A DNA stretch of 11,440 nt from the NCBI GenBank assembly GCA_013138655.1, contig WTCI01000313.1, positions 1 through 11,440 on the forward strand. The letters run 5' to 3'. Numbering within the stretch: the first letter of the stretch is position 1; each line of letters starts with the position of its first letter. Below, piece after piece: positions 1 to 8,702 of the stretch. Position numbers and translations under genes: made by a program. The DNA comes from Desulfuromonadaceae bacterium. Lineage in GTDB: Bacteria > Desulfobacterota > Desulfuromonadia > Desulfuromonadales > Geopsychrobacteraceae. Below the pieces are notes generated by a model, which saw only the letters and a list, made by a program, of their open reading frames with translations, made no database searches and was not told the DNA's origin.

Positions 1-489
1 CCGCCTCTTGACAGTGAAGGATGCGTTGTCCTGACGAATGAAGAGTTCAGCCGAATTGCTCGGTACATTGAAATCGGACGGACCCCGATGGTGATCAGTG
101 AAGAAGTTCAATGGAGTGCCAGCCGGGACTGGCTCGATATGAATATTGAAATTCAGGCAACCCTGGAACGTTGGCGGCAAAGTTGGGAAAATGCTGATCT
201 CGAAAACTATCTGAAAATGTATGACGTCGGCTTTTGGGCCCGGGGGCATGATCGCGAAAGTTGGCAGAACTATAAGAAACAGGTTTTTGCCGGGAAAACT
301 TATCAGAAAATTGATCTGAGCGATATTTCCTTGTTCGGTTACCCACGGGTCGCTGACAGTCGGTCGATGGTTGTTGCAAACTTCCGGCAGCACTATCGCT
401 CAAATAATTACAATGGTGAGATGAAAAAGCGTCTTTATATGGTCAAAGAGGCCGGAGCCTGGAAGGTTCTCTATGAAGGGCGTCAATGA
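1..489 (+). CDS. L,D-transpeptidase (YkuD family), 3' part, with C-terminal NTF2-like domain
   Basis: The reading frame is open from the first base, so this is the last 162 codons of a gene that begins outside the window. An internal ATG at 88 is probably not the start, because the codons before it carry family sequence. Residues 1-33 of the fragment look like the end of a YkuD catalytic domain: SEGCVVLTN holds the presumed catalytic cysteine (codon 22-24), followed by a stretch ending GRTPMVI, typical of the last strand of the fold. These enzymes make 3-3 crosslinks in peptidoglycan or attach proteins to it, in the periplasm. The usual SHGC is SEGC here. Residues about 50-160 form a separate domain (LERWRQSW, YLKMY, FRQHYRS, WKVLYEG) that looks NTF2/SnoaL-like; this combination is known in some proteobacterial L,D-transpeptidases. 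The next gene carries a related domain. The catalytic His region lies off the window, so the enzyme call is moderately sure. Confidence 0.72.
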   Translation, partial: PPLDSEGCVVLTNEEFSRIARYIEIGRTPMVISEEVQWSASRDWLDMNIEIQATLERWRQSWENADLENYLKMYDVGFWARGHDRESWQNYKKQVFAGKTYQKIDLSDISLFGYPRVADSRSMVVANFRQHYRSNNYNGEMKKRLYMVKEAGAWKVLYEGRQ

Positions 490-513
490 AATGCCCTGGA
501 AGGTTAAACAAAA

Positions 514-1299
514 ATGAGCCGTAGCCTGTCGATTGCTGTCCTTTTAATTGTTTTTCTGCTTTTCTCAAGCAGCTTTGCCGCAAACTTTATCGTCCGTGGT
601 GATGGAACAGTTCTCGACCAGCGCTCCGGACTGATCTGGCAGCAGGGAACTTCAGGGCAACTGCCCTGGTTGGAGGCGGTACGCTATTGTAATCAACTGG
701 AGCTTGCCGGATCCCGTAGCTGGCGTTTGCCGTTTAAGGATGAATTGAAAAGCTTGTTTCTGGCCACTGGTTCAGGTGAACAGCTCGATACCGGAATTTT
801 CCCAGAGCTTCAGGCGGAAGTTTTCTGGTCTTTAAGCCGTGAGGAATTACAGCCGGACCAGGTTTGGGGGGTTAGCTTTGCTGATGGTCGGGATTATCTG
901 TTTGATCGCAGTCATTTTAATTTTCAAGCTCGGTGCATGATTGAAACCCCGGAAGCTGTTTACCTGCCGTTGCTTAACAAGTGGTGTAAGGCTTGGTCCA
1001 AACAGGATGTTGATGCTTATCTTGATTGTTATGGGCAACAATTTACCCCGGAAAGGGGGATCAGCCGTGTCACCTGGGCCAAGCAACGCAGGGAACGGGT
1101 GTTGCGACCCAAAGCTTTGCAGGTGGAGATAGCCTACATCAAGGTCGTATCGGAAAAGGGCGGTCGGGCAGAAATTATGTTTCGGCAGACCTATCGATCC
1201 GATAGCTATCGTGATCAGGTCATGAAAATTCTGACCCTGGGTTTGGAACGGGGGAATCTGGTGATTGTCGGTGAGCGGACGATATCAAAAATCAAATAG
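514..1299 (+). CDS. Secreted DUF1566 (Lcl-like) protein with C-terminal NTF2-like domain
   Basis: A 261-residue protein of unknown function, likely exported. Residues 1-22 form a signal peptide (SRS, a hydrophobic run, then SSFA|A). Residues about 26-143 match the DUF1566/Lcl C-terminal style: GTVLDQRSGLIWQ, SWRLPFKDEL, FWSLS and a closing ARCM. This fold is common in surface or periplasmic proteins of deltaproteobacteria, and its ligand is usually unknown. Residues about 148-255 form an NTF2-like domain that lines up by eye with the end of the preceding L,D-transpeptidase: W..AW...D...YL..Y, SR..W, FRQTYRSD.Y, then K.L.L..E.G...IV.E. ATG at 514 follows GGAAGG (498-503) at a good distance, and the gap to the upstream stop is only 24 bp, so the two are probably cotranscribed. 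Inference: the shared domain points to a common place or partner in the cell envelope. Confidence 0.75.
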   Translation: MSRSLSIAVLLIVFLLFSSSFAANFIVRGDGTVLDQRSGLIWQQGTSGQLPWLEAVRYCNQLELAGSRSWRLPFKDELKSLFLATGSGEQLDTGIFPELQAEVFWSLSREELQPDQVWGVSFADGRDYLFDRSHFNFQARCMIETPEAVYLPLLNKWCKAWSKQDVDAYLDCYGQQFTPERGISRVTWAKQRRERVLRPKALQVEIAYIKVVSEKGGRAEIMFRQTYRSDSYRDQVMKILTLGLERGNLVIVGERTISKIK

Positions 1300-1312
1300 G
1301 TATCTTTTTTTT
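1281..1312 (+). terminator. Possible weak intrinsic terminator overlapping the end of the DUF1566 gene
   Basis: GATATC (1281-1286) can pair with GGTATC (1299-1304) through six pairs, one of them G-T. The loop is 12 bases and A-rich, and a run of eight T follows directly (1305-1312). The stem is short and AT-rich, so it would be weak alone. The T-run straight after the stop codon is the best reason to consider it. Confidence 0.3.
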
Positions 1313-1346
1313 GCGAGACCATCAATGGCAGGCTTGAAATGGCTGG

Positions 1347-1382
1347 GACAAAAGCTGAAACTGTGAAGTTTCGGCTTTTGTC
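1347..1382. terminator. Strong hairpin between convergent genes, likely bidirectional terminator
   Basis: The arms at 1347-1362 and 1367-1382 are reverse complements over 16 bases with a single G-T pair, and the loop is GTGA. The outer arm has AAAAGC on one side and GCTTTT on the other, so either strand's transcript ends its stem in a U-rich stretch. No long T-run follows outside the stem. The hairpin sits between the plus-strand DUF1566 gene and the minus-strand diguanylate cyclase, the expected place for a shared terminator. Confidence 0.7.
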
Positions 1383-1389
1383 GTTAAGA

Positions 1390-1558
1390 CTAGGAACCTG
1401 TCGGACTATCCATGAGCCAGCTGCAAATCCGGCTGTTTGGCCCAGATTTATGCTCCTTTTCAGCTCATAGCTACGGCTATGCGCTTTCAACCGAGCCCAA
1501 ATCCGGCCTCAAACTTCCAAATTTTCGCTTCGGCCCGGATAGTCCGACAGGCTCCTAG
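1390..1558. repeat. 169-bp element with 22-bp terminal inverted repeats (MITE-like candidate)
   Basis: The left end (1390-1411, starting CTAGGAACCTGTCGG) and the right end (1537-1558, ending GACAGGCTCCTAG) are reverse complements over 22 bases with one mismatch. Both ends finish in CTAG, a tetramer usually rare in bacterial genomes. Inside are a hairpin CATAGC-TACG-GCTATG (1466-1481, a UNCG-type tetraloop if transcribed), a second hairpin pairing AAATC with GATTT around GGC/GCC (about 1425-1449), and a 10-base direct repeat CAAATCCGGC at 1424 and 1498. No convincing gene lies inside. Inverted ends, small size and an intergenic position fit a non-autonomous transposable element or a REP-type palindromic repeat. 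The copy number in the genome cannot be seen here. A diverged version of the end occurs at 11406. Confidence 0.7.
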
Positions 1559-3705
1559 AATCTGCTATCGGGGTCCCAGCCGACACATTTGTTGCGCCCC
1601 TGTTTTTTGGCTTCGTAGAGGGCATTGTCAGCAAGGTTCATTAAGTCATAAACGTCGGTGCTGTCTCCGGGGAAGTGGGATATGCCGATCGAGATAGTCA
1701 GCCGCTGTCCCGGTTGACTCTCCTCGGCTCCGGCGAAGTATTCCTTTTCGATGCACGTGCGTAATTTTTCTGCAACCGTAAGACTGAGTTGTTTGTCGGT
1801 TTTCGATAGGAGCAGAATAAACTCCTCGCCACCGAAACGTGCCACCAGGTCAACCTCTCGGGTGTTTTGCTGAAAGAGCGAGGCGACTTTTTTCAGGACG
1901 ATATCCCCTTTCAGGTGTCCATGAAAATCATTGTAGTGTTTGAAATGATCAATGTCGATCATCAGGAGACTGAAGCTGCTTTTCTGGCGGCGTGACTGGG
2001 CCAGTTCGCGCAAGAGAGACTCCTGAAACTGGCGCCGGTTGGCTAAACCGGTCAGCTCATCTGTTGCCGATAAGGATTTGGTTTTTTCATAGAGACGGGC
2101 ATTTTCGATGGCAATGGCTGCCTGGTTAGCAATTGCTTGGGCAATTTTCCGGGTATTTGCGTTGAAGGCATCTGTTTTTGTCTGGTGAAGATTGATCATG
2201 CCGATGAGTCTGTTCTGAATGACCATCGGTACTGTTAACAGGCTCCCTGAACGGATGACCTCACTGCCATACAATTCACCGCCGGCAACTTTTTCCAGAT
2301 CCTCACAGTAGGCGGCCCTCTGGTTTAATGCCGCTTCCCCCGTGATTCCTTGCCCCAGTACGACGTGGATCGATTTCAGGTTGATTCCATAAAGCCCTTG
2401 AGCCTTGACGGCATCCAGGTTCTCAGAGCCATGCCGCAAGAGCAGCAGCATGCAGGAAGAACAGTCTATGACGCTTTTTAACGCCTGCACGATTTTTTCA
2501 TAAATAAGCTGCGGGTCCAGCGATGAAGTCATTGTTCGGGTGATTTGGAAGAGTGACGATAACTCCTGGTTTTGCTCTTTGAGGGTAACAGCACGCTCCT
2601 CCAAATCCAGGTTGGTTTTGCGTAAGTGCTGGTTGTGTTCTTCAAGCTCTTTGGTGCGCTCCAACTGACGGCCCAGCTGTTGCCGGCTTTGTTCTTGTTT
2701 CTCCAGCTGATCAAGAAGTTGATTGAAATCACAAGCCAATTCGGCCAATTGTGAAGAATTCTTTTCTTCGATAGTCACTCTATTTGTACGATCACCCGAG
2801 CGAATTTTTTGTCCTGTGGTCAGCAGCGAATCGAGGGGTTTGAACAGACGCAGCAACAGGGAGCGATAGAGTGTGAAGCAAATCAGTAAGCTCAGGGCGG
2901 TGACTCCCAACAGGTAAAAACGGTGTCCAAGGATGATATTTTCGATATTGTTCAAGGACTGTGAGGTTCCCAGCAGAAAAACGCTGTCATGACCTAAAGG
3001 GAGAGGTGTATAGGAAAAGATCCGGGACTTGTCGCTGTCAGGAATGATTGCCAGAGGAACCCCGGTTGCCAGTTTGGCAAGATCCTTCACGCAAAGGTGT
3101 GGCTGCTCGTCAAGCGCCGAACTGTTGGTCGCGATCATCTGGCCTGCTTCGTCCAGTAAGTAAACGTCGCTTTTGAGGTGATCGGACAGTGTGTCCATGA
3201 AAGCAGAATCCAGAGGGTGTTGCAAAAACAGGAAGTTGTCAGATTCTGTTTCCAGACAGGTGGTCAAGATATAACTCTGCTCTTTTTCGTTTTTGATAAC
3301 CGATGTCACCGGCGATTGTAAATTTTTGGCTTTCAGCGCAAGGAGTTTGTACTCCTCCGGAAAATCTTCATCCGCTAGATGATTGATTCTGAGTGTTGCA
3401 TGCCAATTATGCAGGTTGACAAAGTGCTGCAGCTCTTCAAAGGATGCCGGCATCTTGTGTTTTGTCTCAATAATATGCTGGACGAGCATCCGCTCCTGTT
3501 GTTTGAAATCCTTGTAGATATACCCCTGAACATGTTCCAGCCGGTCGCATGCCGAGTCGACCAGGCGTTTTTTAAGCAGAATACTGGAGCCGAAGGTTGT
3601 GGCCAGGGAAAAAGCCAGTAAAAGAAGGACATAAGGGAGGAAGACCTTTTTCACGAGAGACATGTTCTGATAACGAAAATTAAGCAATGGCAGGAACCTT
3701 ATCAA
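1555..3705 (-). CDS. Membrane diguanylate cyclase: periplasmic sensor, HAMP, GAF, GGDEF
   Basis: A 716-residue inner-membrane protein predicted to make c-di-GMP from two GTP. In order: TM1 (about 21-42), a periplasmic region of roughly 215 residues that I do not recognise, TM2 (about 262-284), HAMP (285-337), a charged coiled coil (335-385), GAF (about 396-535) and GGDEF (about 545-708). The active-site motif is GGEEF (625-629). REVD at 616-619, five residues before it, is an intact RxxD inhibitory site, so product feedback is expected. DELTGLANRR and the ALYEAKKQGRN ending are typical. The gene follows the HD-GYP gene with a TTG start overlapping its TGA stop, suggesting translational coupling. 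The start is uncertain: neither TTG 3705 nor ATG 3663 has a clear ribosome site, while a TTG at 3687 has AAGG nine bases before it. The TAG stop lies inside the right end of the 1390-1558 element. Confidence 0.93.
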   Translation of the reverse strand: MIRFLPLLNFRYQNMSLVKKVFLPYVLLLLAFSLATTFGSSILLKKRLVDSACDRLEHVQGYIYKDFKQQERMLVQHIIETKHKMPASFEELQHFVNLHNWHATLRINHLADEDFPEEYKLLALKAKNLQSPVTSVIKNEKEQSYILTTCLETESDNFLFLQHPLDSAFMDTLSDHLKSDVYLLDEAGQMIATNSSALDEQPHLCVKDLAKLATGVPLAIIPDSDKSRIFSYTPLPLGHDSVFLLGTSQSLNNIENIILGHRFYLLGVTALSLLICFTLYRSLLLRLFKPLDSLLTTGQKIRSGDRTNRVTIEEKNSSQLAELACDFNQLLDQLEKQEQSRQQLGRQLERTKELEEHNQHLRKTNLDLEERAVTLKEQNQELSSLFQITRTMTSSLDPQLIYEKIVQALKSVIDCSSCMLLLLRHGSENLDAVKAQGLYGINLKSIHVVLGQGITGEAALNQRAAYCEDLEKVAGGELYGSEVIRSGSLLTVPMVIQNRLIGMINLHQTKTDAFNANTRKIAQAIANQAAIAIENARLYEKTKSLSATDELTGLANRRQFQESLLRELAQSRRQKSSFSLLMIDIDHFKHYNDFHGHLKGDIVLKKVASLFQQNTREVDLVARFGGEEFILLLSKTDKQLSLTVAEKLRTCIEKEYFAGAEESQPGQRLTISIGISHFPGDSTDVYDLMNLADNALYEAKKQGRNKCVGWDPDSRF

Positions 3706-5738
3706 AGTTGCTCGGTTCTGATCATCTCAATGAGGGTGTTCGCAACGACGGGATCAAACTGGCTTCCGGCATGCGTCTCAAGCTCTTTTAATGCAGCCTC
3801 TGTCGTCAAGGCTTTTCGGTACGGTCGGTCAGATGTCATGGCATCGTAGCTGTCGGCCACTGAGAGAATCCGCGATTCGATCAGCAGGTTGTCGCCGCGG
3901 ATGCCGTGTGGGTAGCCGTTGCCGTCAAAGCGTTCGTGGTGCTGCCCGACTATATCCCGGATTTTTGCCATGAAATGGATCGGTTCCAGAATACGCATAC
4001 CGATCAGGGGATGCTGACGCAGGTTGTCAATGTCGCTGGGAGAAAGGGCTTCTACTTTATGCAACAGCGTACCATCAATGCCGATTTTACCGATATCGTG
4101 CAGAATGGCTGCCTGTTCGAGGTCTTTGAAGGAGTTTTCCGCAAGATTCAGCTTGTGAGCCATGCCCATTGCATAGTGGGTCACCCGTTCGGAATGCCCT
4201 CGGGTATAGGGATCACTGGCTTCAACGGCTGAGACCAAAGCTTGAACCGTAGAGAGATAAGTACTCTGTTGCTCTTCATAGAGACTGGCATTTTTAATTG
4301 CAACACTTGCCTGGGCGGCGATTGTCGAGAGGATTTCCAGGTCACTTTCATAAAAGCTGGAGCCGTCAACCCGGTTGGCAATGGTGATGGTTCCGATGAT
4401 TTCGTTTTGGATAAACAGTGGCGCACAGATGACAGAATCGCGGGTAAAGCCGAGCCGGCTCATGCGGGAAAATTCTCGACTCTTATCGATACTTTTGATC
4501 AGCAGCGGTTCACGGTTTTCGATGACCCAGTGGGAAACACCGCCCGGATTGAGGGGGATTTCCCTATCCGGATCGTAGTGCGAACTCGGAATCCCGAGGA
4601 CCTCGCCAATTTCCAGTTTCTCGCTGTTTTTATCATAAAGCAGAATATAGCCGACATCTGCTTGCAGCGATTCCGTTGTTTTGTGTAACAAGAGGTTGAA
4701 AAGATTTTTCAATTCCATGGTTGAATTGATAACCAAGCCCATTTCATACAAGGTTGACAGGCGATTAACCGCTTTAGCCAGGGTGGTGTTGCGGTCTTCC
4801 AGGATCCCGGCGAGATCTGAGATGCGGAAGTTGGCTTCTTCAACCTCTTTGATGCGTTTCTCAAGTGCCATGTTAAGAGTCTCAATTTCCTTGAGGCGCT
4901 CCTCAAGGGTCATATGCATACTTTGCAGTGTGTCTTTGTGCAGCATCTTTTCGTGCTTGATGGCCTGTTCCCGTTCGAAGTGGAGCGTTGAATCGAGGTG
5001 CCGGCCGAGCCGTTCAACCATGCGATTAAACTTTTCGGCGAGCAGGGACATTTCCCGTGAACTGGTTATGCGAACGTGCGCCTTGGAGAAGTTGCCCTGT
5101 TCAAGCTCGGTCATGGCACCGATCAGCTTACGGATCGGGCTATCAACATAATAAAGGATGAAGATGACCAGGCTGGTGATCATAATCAGCAGAATCGATG
5201 CGGAAGAAAAGAGGTTGGCCCGTTTGCCTTGTTGTTGCAGGGACTGTAGTGAATCAAGAAACAGGTGGACACTGAAAATCCCCAGGAGTTTTTTTGCTGG
5301 ATCGTGACAACTGTGGCAACTTGGTTCGTTTTTAATCGGGAGGGTTGAGGTGTAGGTGATACCGTCTTCAGATGTTAAGGCCAAACCATCGGGGTTGTTG
5401 CGAAAGGTCATCAGGTCGAAAATGGGAACAGGATGACCGATTTCCTGATGGTTGGATGACAGCAGGATAAAGCCGCTTTCGTCAAAAATACGTGGTGACA
5501 TAATTGCCGATTCATCGACGATCTTTTTCAGGGTATTGATGACGTCCTGATTGTTACCGGTCTGCATCGCCGTGGTGATGTTATTGTGAATAACCTTGGC
5601 AAGGATTTTGTTGTGCTGTGCCATCATCTGTTCAACCATCAGGGTCTGGCTGCGCATATTGTGCCAAGTCGCGGCGCCCACAGCGATGAGCGTGACCAGG
5701 ATGGAGATGCCGAGAATCTTGATTTTGAGGGAATTCAT
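3702..5738 (-). CDS. Membrane HD-GYP c-di-GMP phosphodiesterase with periplasmic heme-c motif, HAMP and GAF
   Basis: A 678-residue inner-membrane protein predicted to hydrolyse c-di-GMP. In order: TM1 (about 5-24), a periplasmic region (25-176), TM2 (about 177-197), HAMP (198-251), a long coiled coil (255-325), GAF (about 326-488) and HD-GYP (about 495-672). The HD-GYP residues look complete: GHSERV (514-519), HDIGK (547-551), HPLIG (576-580), HHERFDGNGYP (600-610) and DSYDAM (629-634) before RPYRKAL. The periplasmic part contains CHSCH (141-145), a CxxCH heme-c attachment motif in the setting LPIKNEPS...DPAKKLLG. Geobacter chemoreceptors with heme-c sensor domains set the precedent, so redox or small-gas sensing is a fair inference. 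Its ATG at 5738 has only a weak GGCGG-type ribosome site. It is first in a two-gene operon with the diguanylate cyclase. Confidence 0.93.
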   Translation of the reverse strand: MNSLKIKILGISILVTLIAVGAATWHNMRSQTLMVEQMMAQHNKILAKVIHNNITTAMQTGNNQDVINTLKKIVDESAIMSPRIFDESGFILLSSNHQEIGHPVPIFDLMTFRNNPDGLALTSEDGITYTSTLPIKNEPSCHSCHDPAKKLLGIFSVHLFLDSLQSLQQQGKRANLFSSASILLIMITSLVIFILYYVDSPIRKLIGAMTELEQGNFSKAHVRITSSREMSLLAEKFNRMVERLGRHLDSTLHFEREQAIKHEKMLHKDTLQSMHMTLEERLKEIETLNMALEKRIKEVEEANFRISDLAGILEDRNTTLAKAVNRLSTLYEMGLVINSTMELKNLFNLLLHKTTESLQADVGYILLYDKNSEKLEIGEVLGIPSSHYDPDREIPLNPGGVSHWVIENREPLLIKSIDKSREFSRMSRLGFTRDSVICAPLFIQNEIIGTITIANRVDGSSFYESDLEILSTIAAQASVAIKNASLYEEQQSTYLSTVQALVSAVEASDPYTRGHSERVTHYAMGMAHKLNLAENSFKDLEQAAILHDIGKIGIDGTLLHKVEALSPSDIDNLRQHPLIGMRILEPIHFMAKIRDIVGQHHERFDGNGYPHGIRGDNLLIESRILSVADSYDAMTSDRPYRKALTTEAALKELETHAGSQFDPVVANTLIEMIRTEQL

Positions 5739-6096
5739 CTGAATTTACCGCCCGCCTCGGGAGATACTGTCCTGCAGAGTCATTGTCCCATGGAGGAAAA
5801 TGCTTTTGCAGAGTTATTTTTTGATTCCAGCAAGTTAGCAGTTCCCGCCGATTAAAAAACAAAGCCTACCGGTTTCGAGGTGTTATCGGGGGAGGATTAG
5901 AAATCCAGCAGTTTTTTGTTAGTCTGTTCACAGTAGGGCACTTTCAAGATTAAGAAATTATATGATTTTTTTGTGCTTTACGCATCAATTTTCTTTATTT
6001 TTTAATCAACTTCCGGGCTCGGCAAAAGAATTTGACTTTGCAATCTTTCTATGATTTTCTATGGCGCTGGTTTTTGCTGGTCTGGAACGTCTTTTG
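5739..6096. promoter_or_regulatory. Divergent intergenic region between the HD-GYP gene and queA
   Basis: This 358-bp gap separates two divergently transcribed blocks and must hold a promoter for each. It is AT-rich from about 5940 to 6060. On the plus strand TTGACT at 6032-6037 resembles a -35 box, but the best -10 (TATGAT, 6050-6055) is only 12 bases away, so I do not call a promoter with confidence. If transcription starts near there, the ATG at 6061 is too close and queA would begin at 6097. On the minus strand I see no good sigma-70, sigma-54 or flagellar promoter. CCGAT (about 5849) and ATCGG (about 5885) can pair around the palindrome ACCGGT, giving a weak imperfect fold of unknown meaning. 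I see no tRNA, riboswitch or small gene. Confidence 0.4.
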
Positions 6097-8260
<2,164 letters not shown>

Positions 8261-8283
8261 CGTTAAGGACTTTTACTTTTAAG

Positions 8284-8297
8284 GGCGCGGTAGCGCC
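8284..8297 (+). other. GC-rich hairpin between tgt and yajC
   Basis: GGCGC (8284-8288) and GCGCC (8293-8297) form a perfect five-pair stem with loop GGTA, 23 bases after the tgt stop and 10 bases before the yajC ribosome site. There is no T-run after it, so it is not an ordinary terminator. It could mark a processing or mRNA-stability site separating the tRNA-modification genes from the sec genes. That role is only inferred. Confidence 0.35.
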
Positions 8298-8322
8298 AAA
8301 CACTGTTAAGGAGGAATATTCA

Positions 8323-8628
8323 ATGGCAACAGAAGCTTTCGCAATGACAGGAAATGCAACACAGGGTCAGGGTGGTGGTTATGAAGGAATCATCATGCTG
8401 GTGGCGATGTTTGCGATCTTTTATTTTCTGCTCATTCGGCCGCAGCAGAAGCGTGCCAAGCAACATAAAGAGCTGATCAGTGCAATTAAAGCCGGGGATC
8501 AAGTTGTCACTGCCGGCGGCATTCATGGGAAAGTCGCTTCGGTTGAAGACACCACTGTCGCTCTTGAAATTGCGACCGGTGTAAAAATCAAATTGAACCG
8601 TTCTACAATTACTGAAATCAAACAGTAA
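8323..8628 (+). CDS. yajC: Sec translocon accessory subunit YajC
   Basis: YajC is a small inner-membrane protein that joins SecD and SecF in the SecDF-YajC complex next to SecYEG. The 101-residue protein has a short Gly-rich N-terminus (QGQGGGYEG), one membrane helix (about 20-38, ending FYFLLIRP), then RPQQKR (39-44) and a small cytoplasmic domain with GDQVVTAGGIHGKV, all typical. The frame is open back to 8251, overlapping tgt, but ATG 8323 is chosen because AAGGAGG at 8308-8314 stands eight bases before it and family members start at this point. Order and distance to tgt and secD match the widespread queA-tgt-yajC-secD-secF cluster. Confidence 0.96.
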   Translation: MATEAFAMTGNATQGQGGGYEGIIMLVAMFAIFYFLLIRPQQKRAKQHKELISAIKAGDQVVTAGGIHGKVASVEDTTVALEIATGVKIKLNRSTITEIKQ

Positions 8629-8702
8629 GCTGATCGACTGCAAACGTAAAGTCTTTCATCCCGACTCAATAAGATTGACGTCAAAAGGGAGATACGACGC
8701 AG

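Noticed and set aside
1437..1697. An 86-codon plus-strand open frame across the inverted-repeat element
   Set aside because: Most of it is repeat sequence and antisense to the diguanylate cyclase; composition looks like a chance frame.
2452..2463. A second heme-c-like motif in the diguanylate cyclase (CSSCM, residues 415-419)
   Set aside because: The histidine is missing and the motif is in the cytoplasmic GAF domain, where heme c is not attached.
5848..5900. Possible c-di-GMP (GEMM) riboswitch, because of a CAAAGCC stretch near a c-di-GMP gene
   Set aside because: The sequence around it does not supply the conserved paired regions of GEMM, and on this strand it would precede queA, which is not a usual target.
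5880..5915. Flagellar-type (sigma-28) promoter for the HD-GYP operon, from CCCGATAA on the minus strand
   Set aside because: No TAAA-type -35 element is present at the required distance.
6061..6096. Upstream ATG as the start of queA
   Set aside because: It adds 12 residues not typical of QueA; the family N-terminus begins at 6097.
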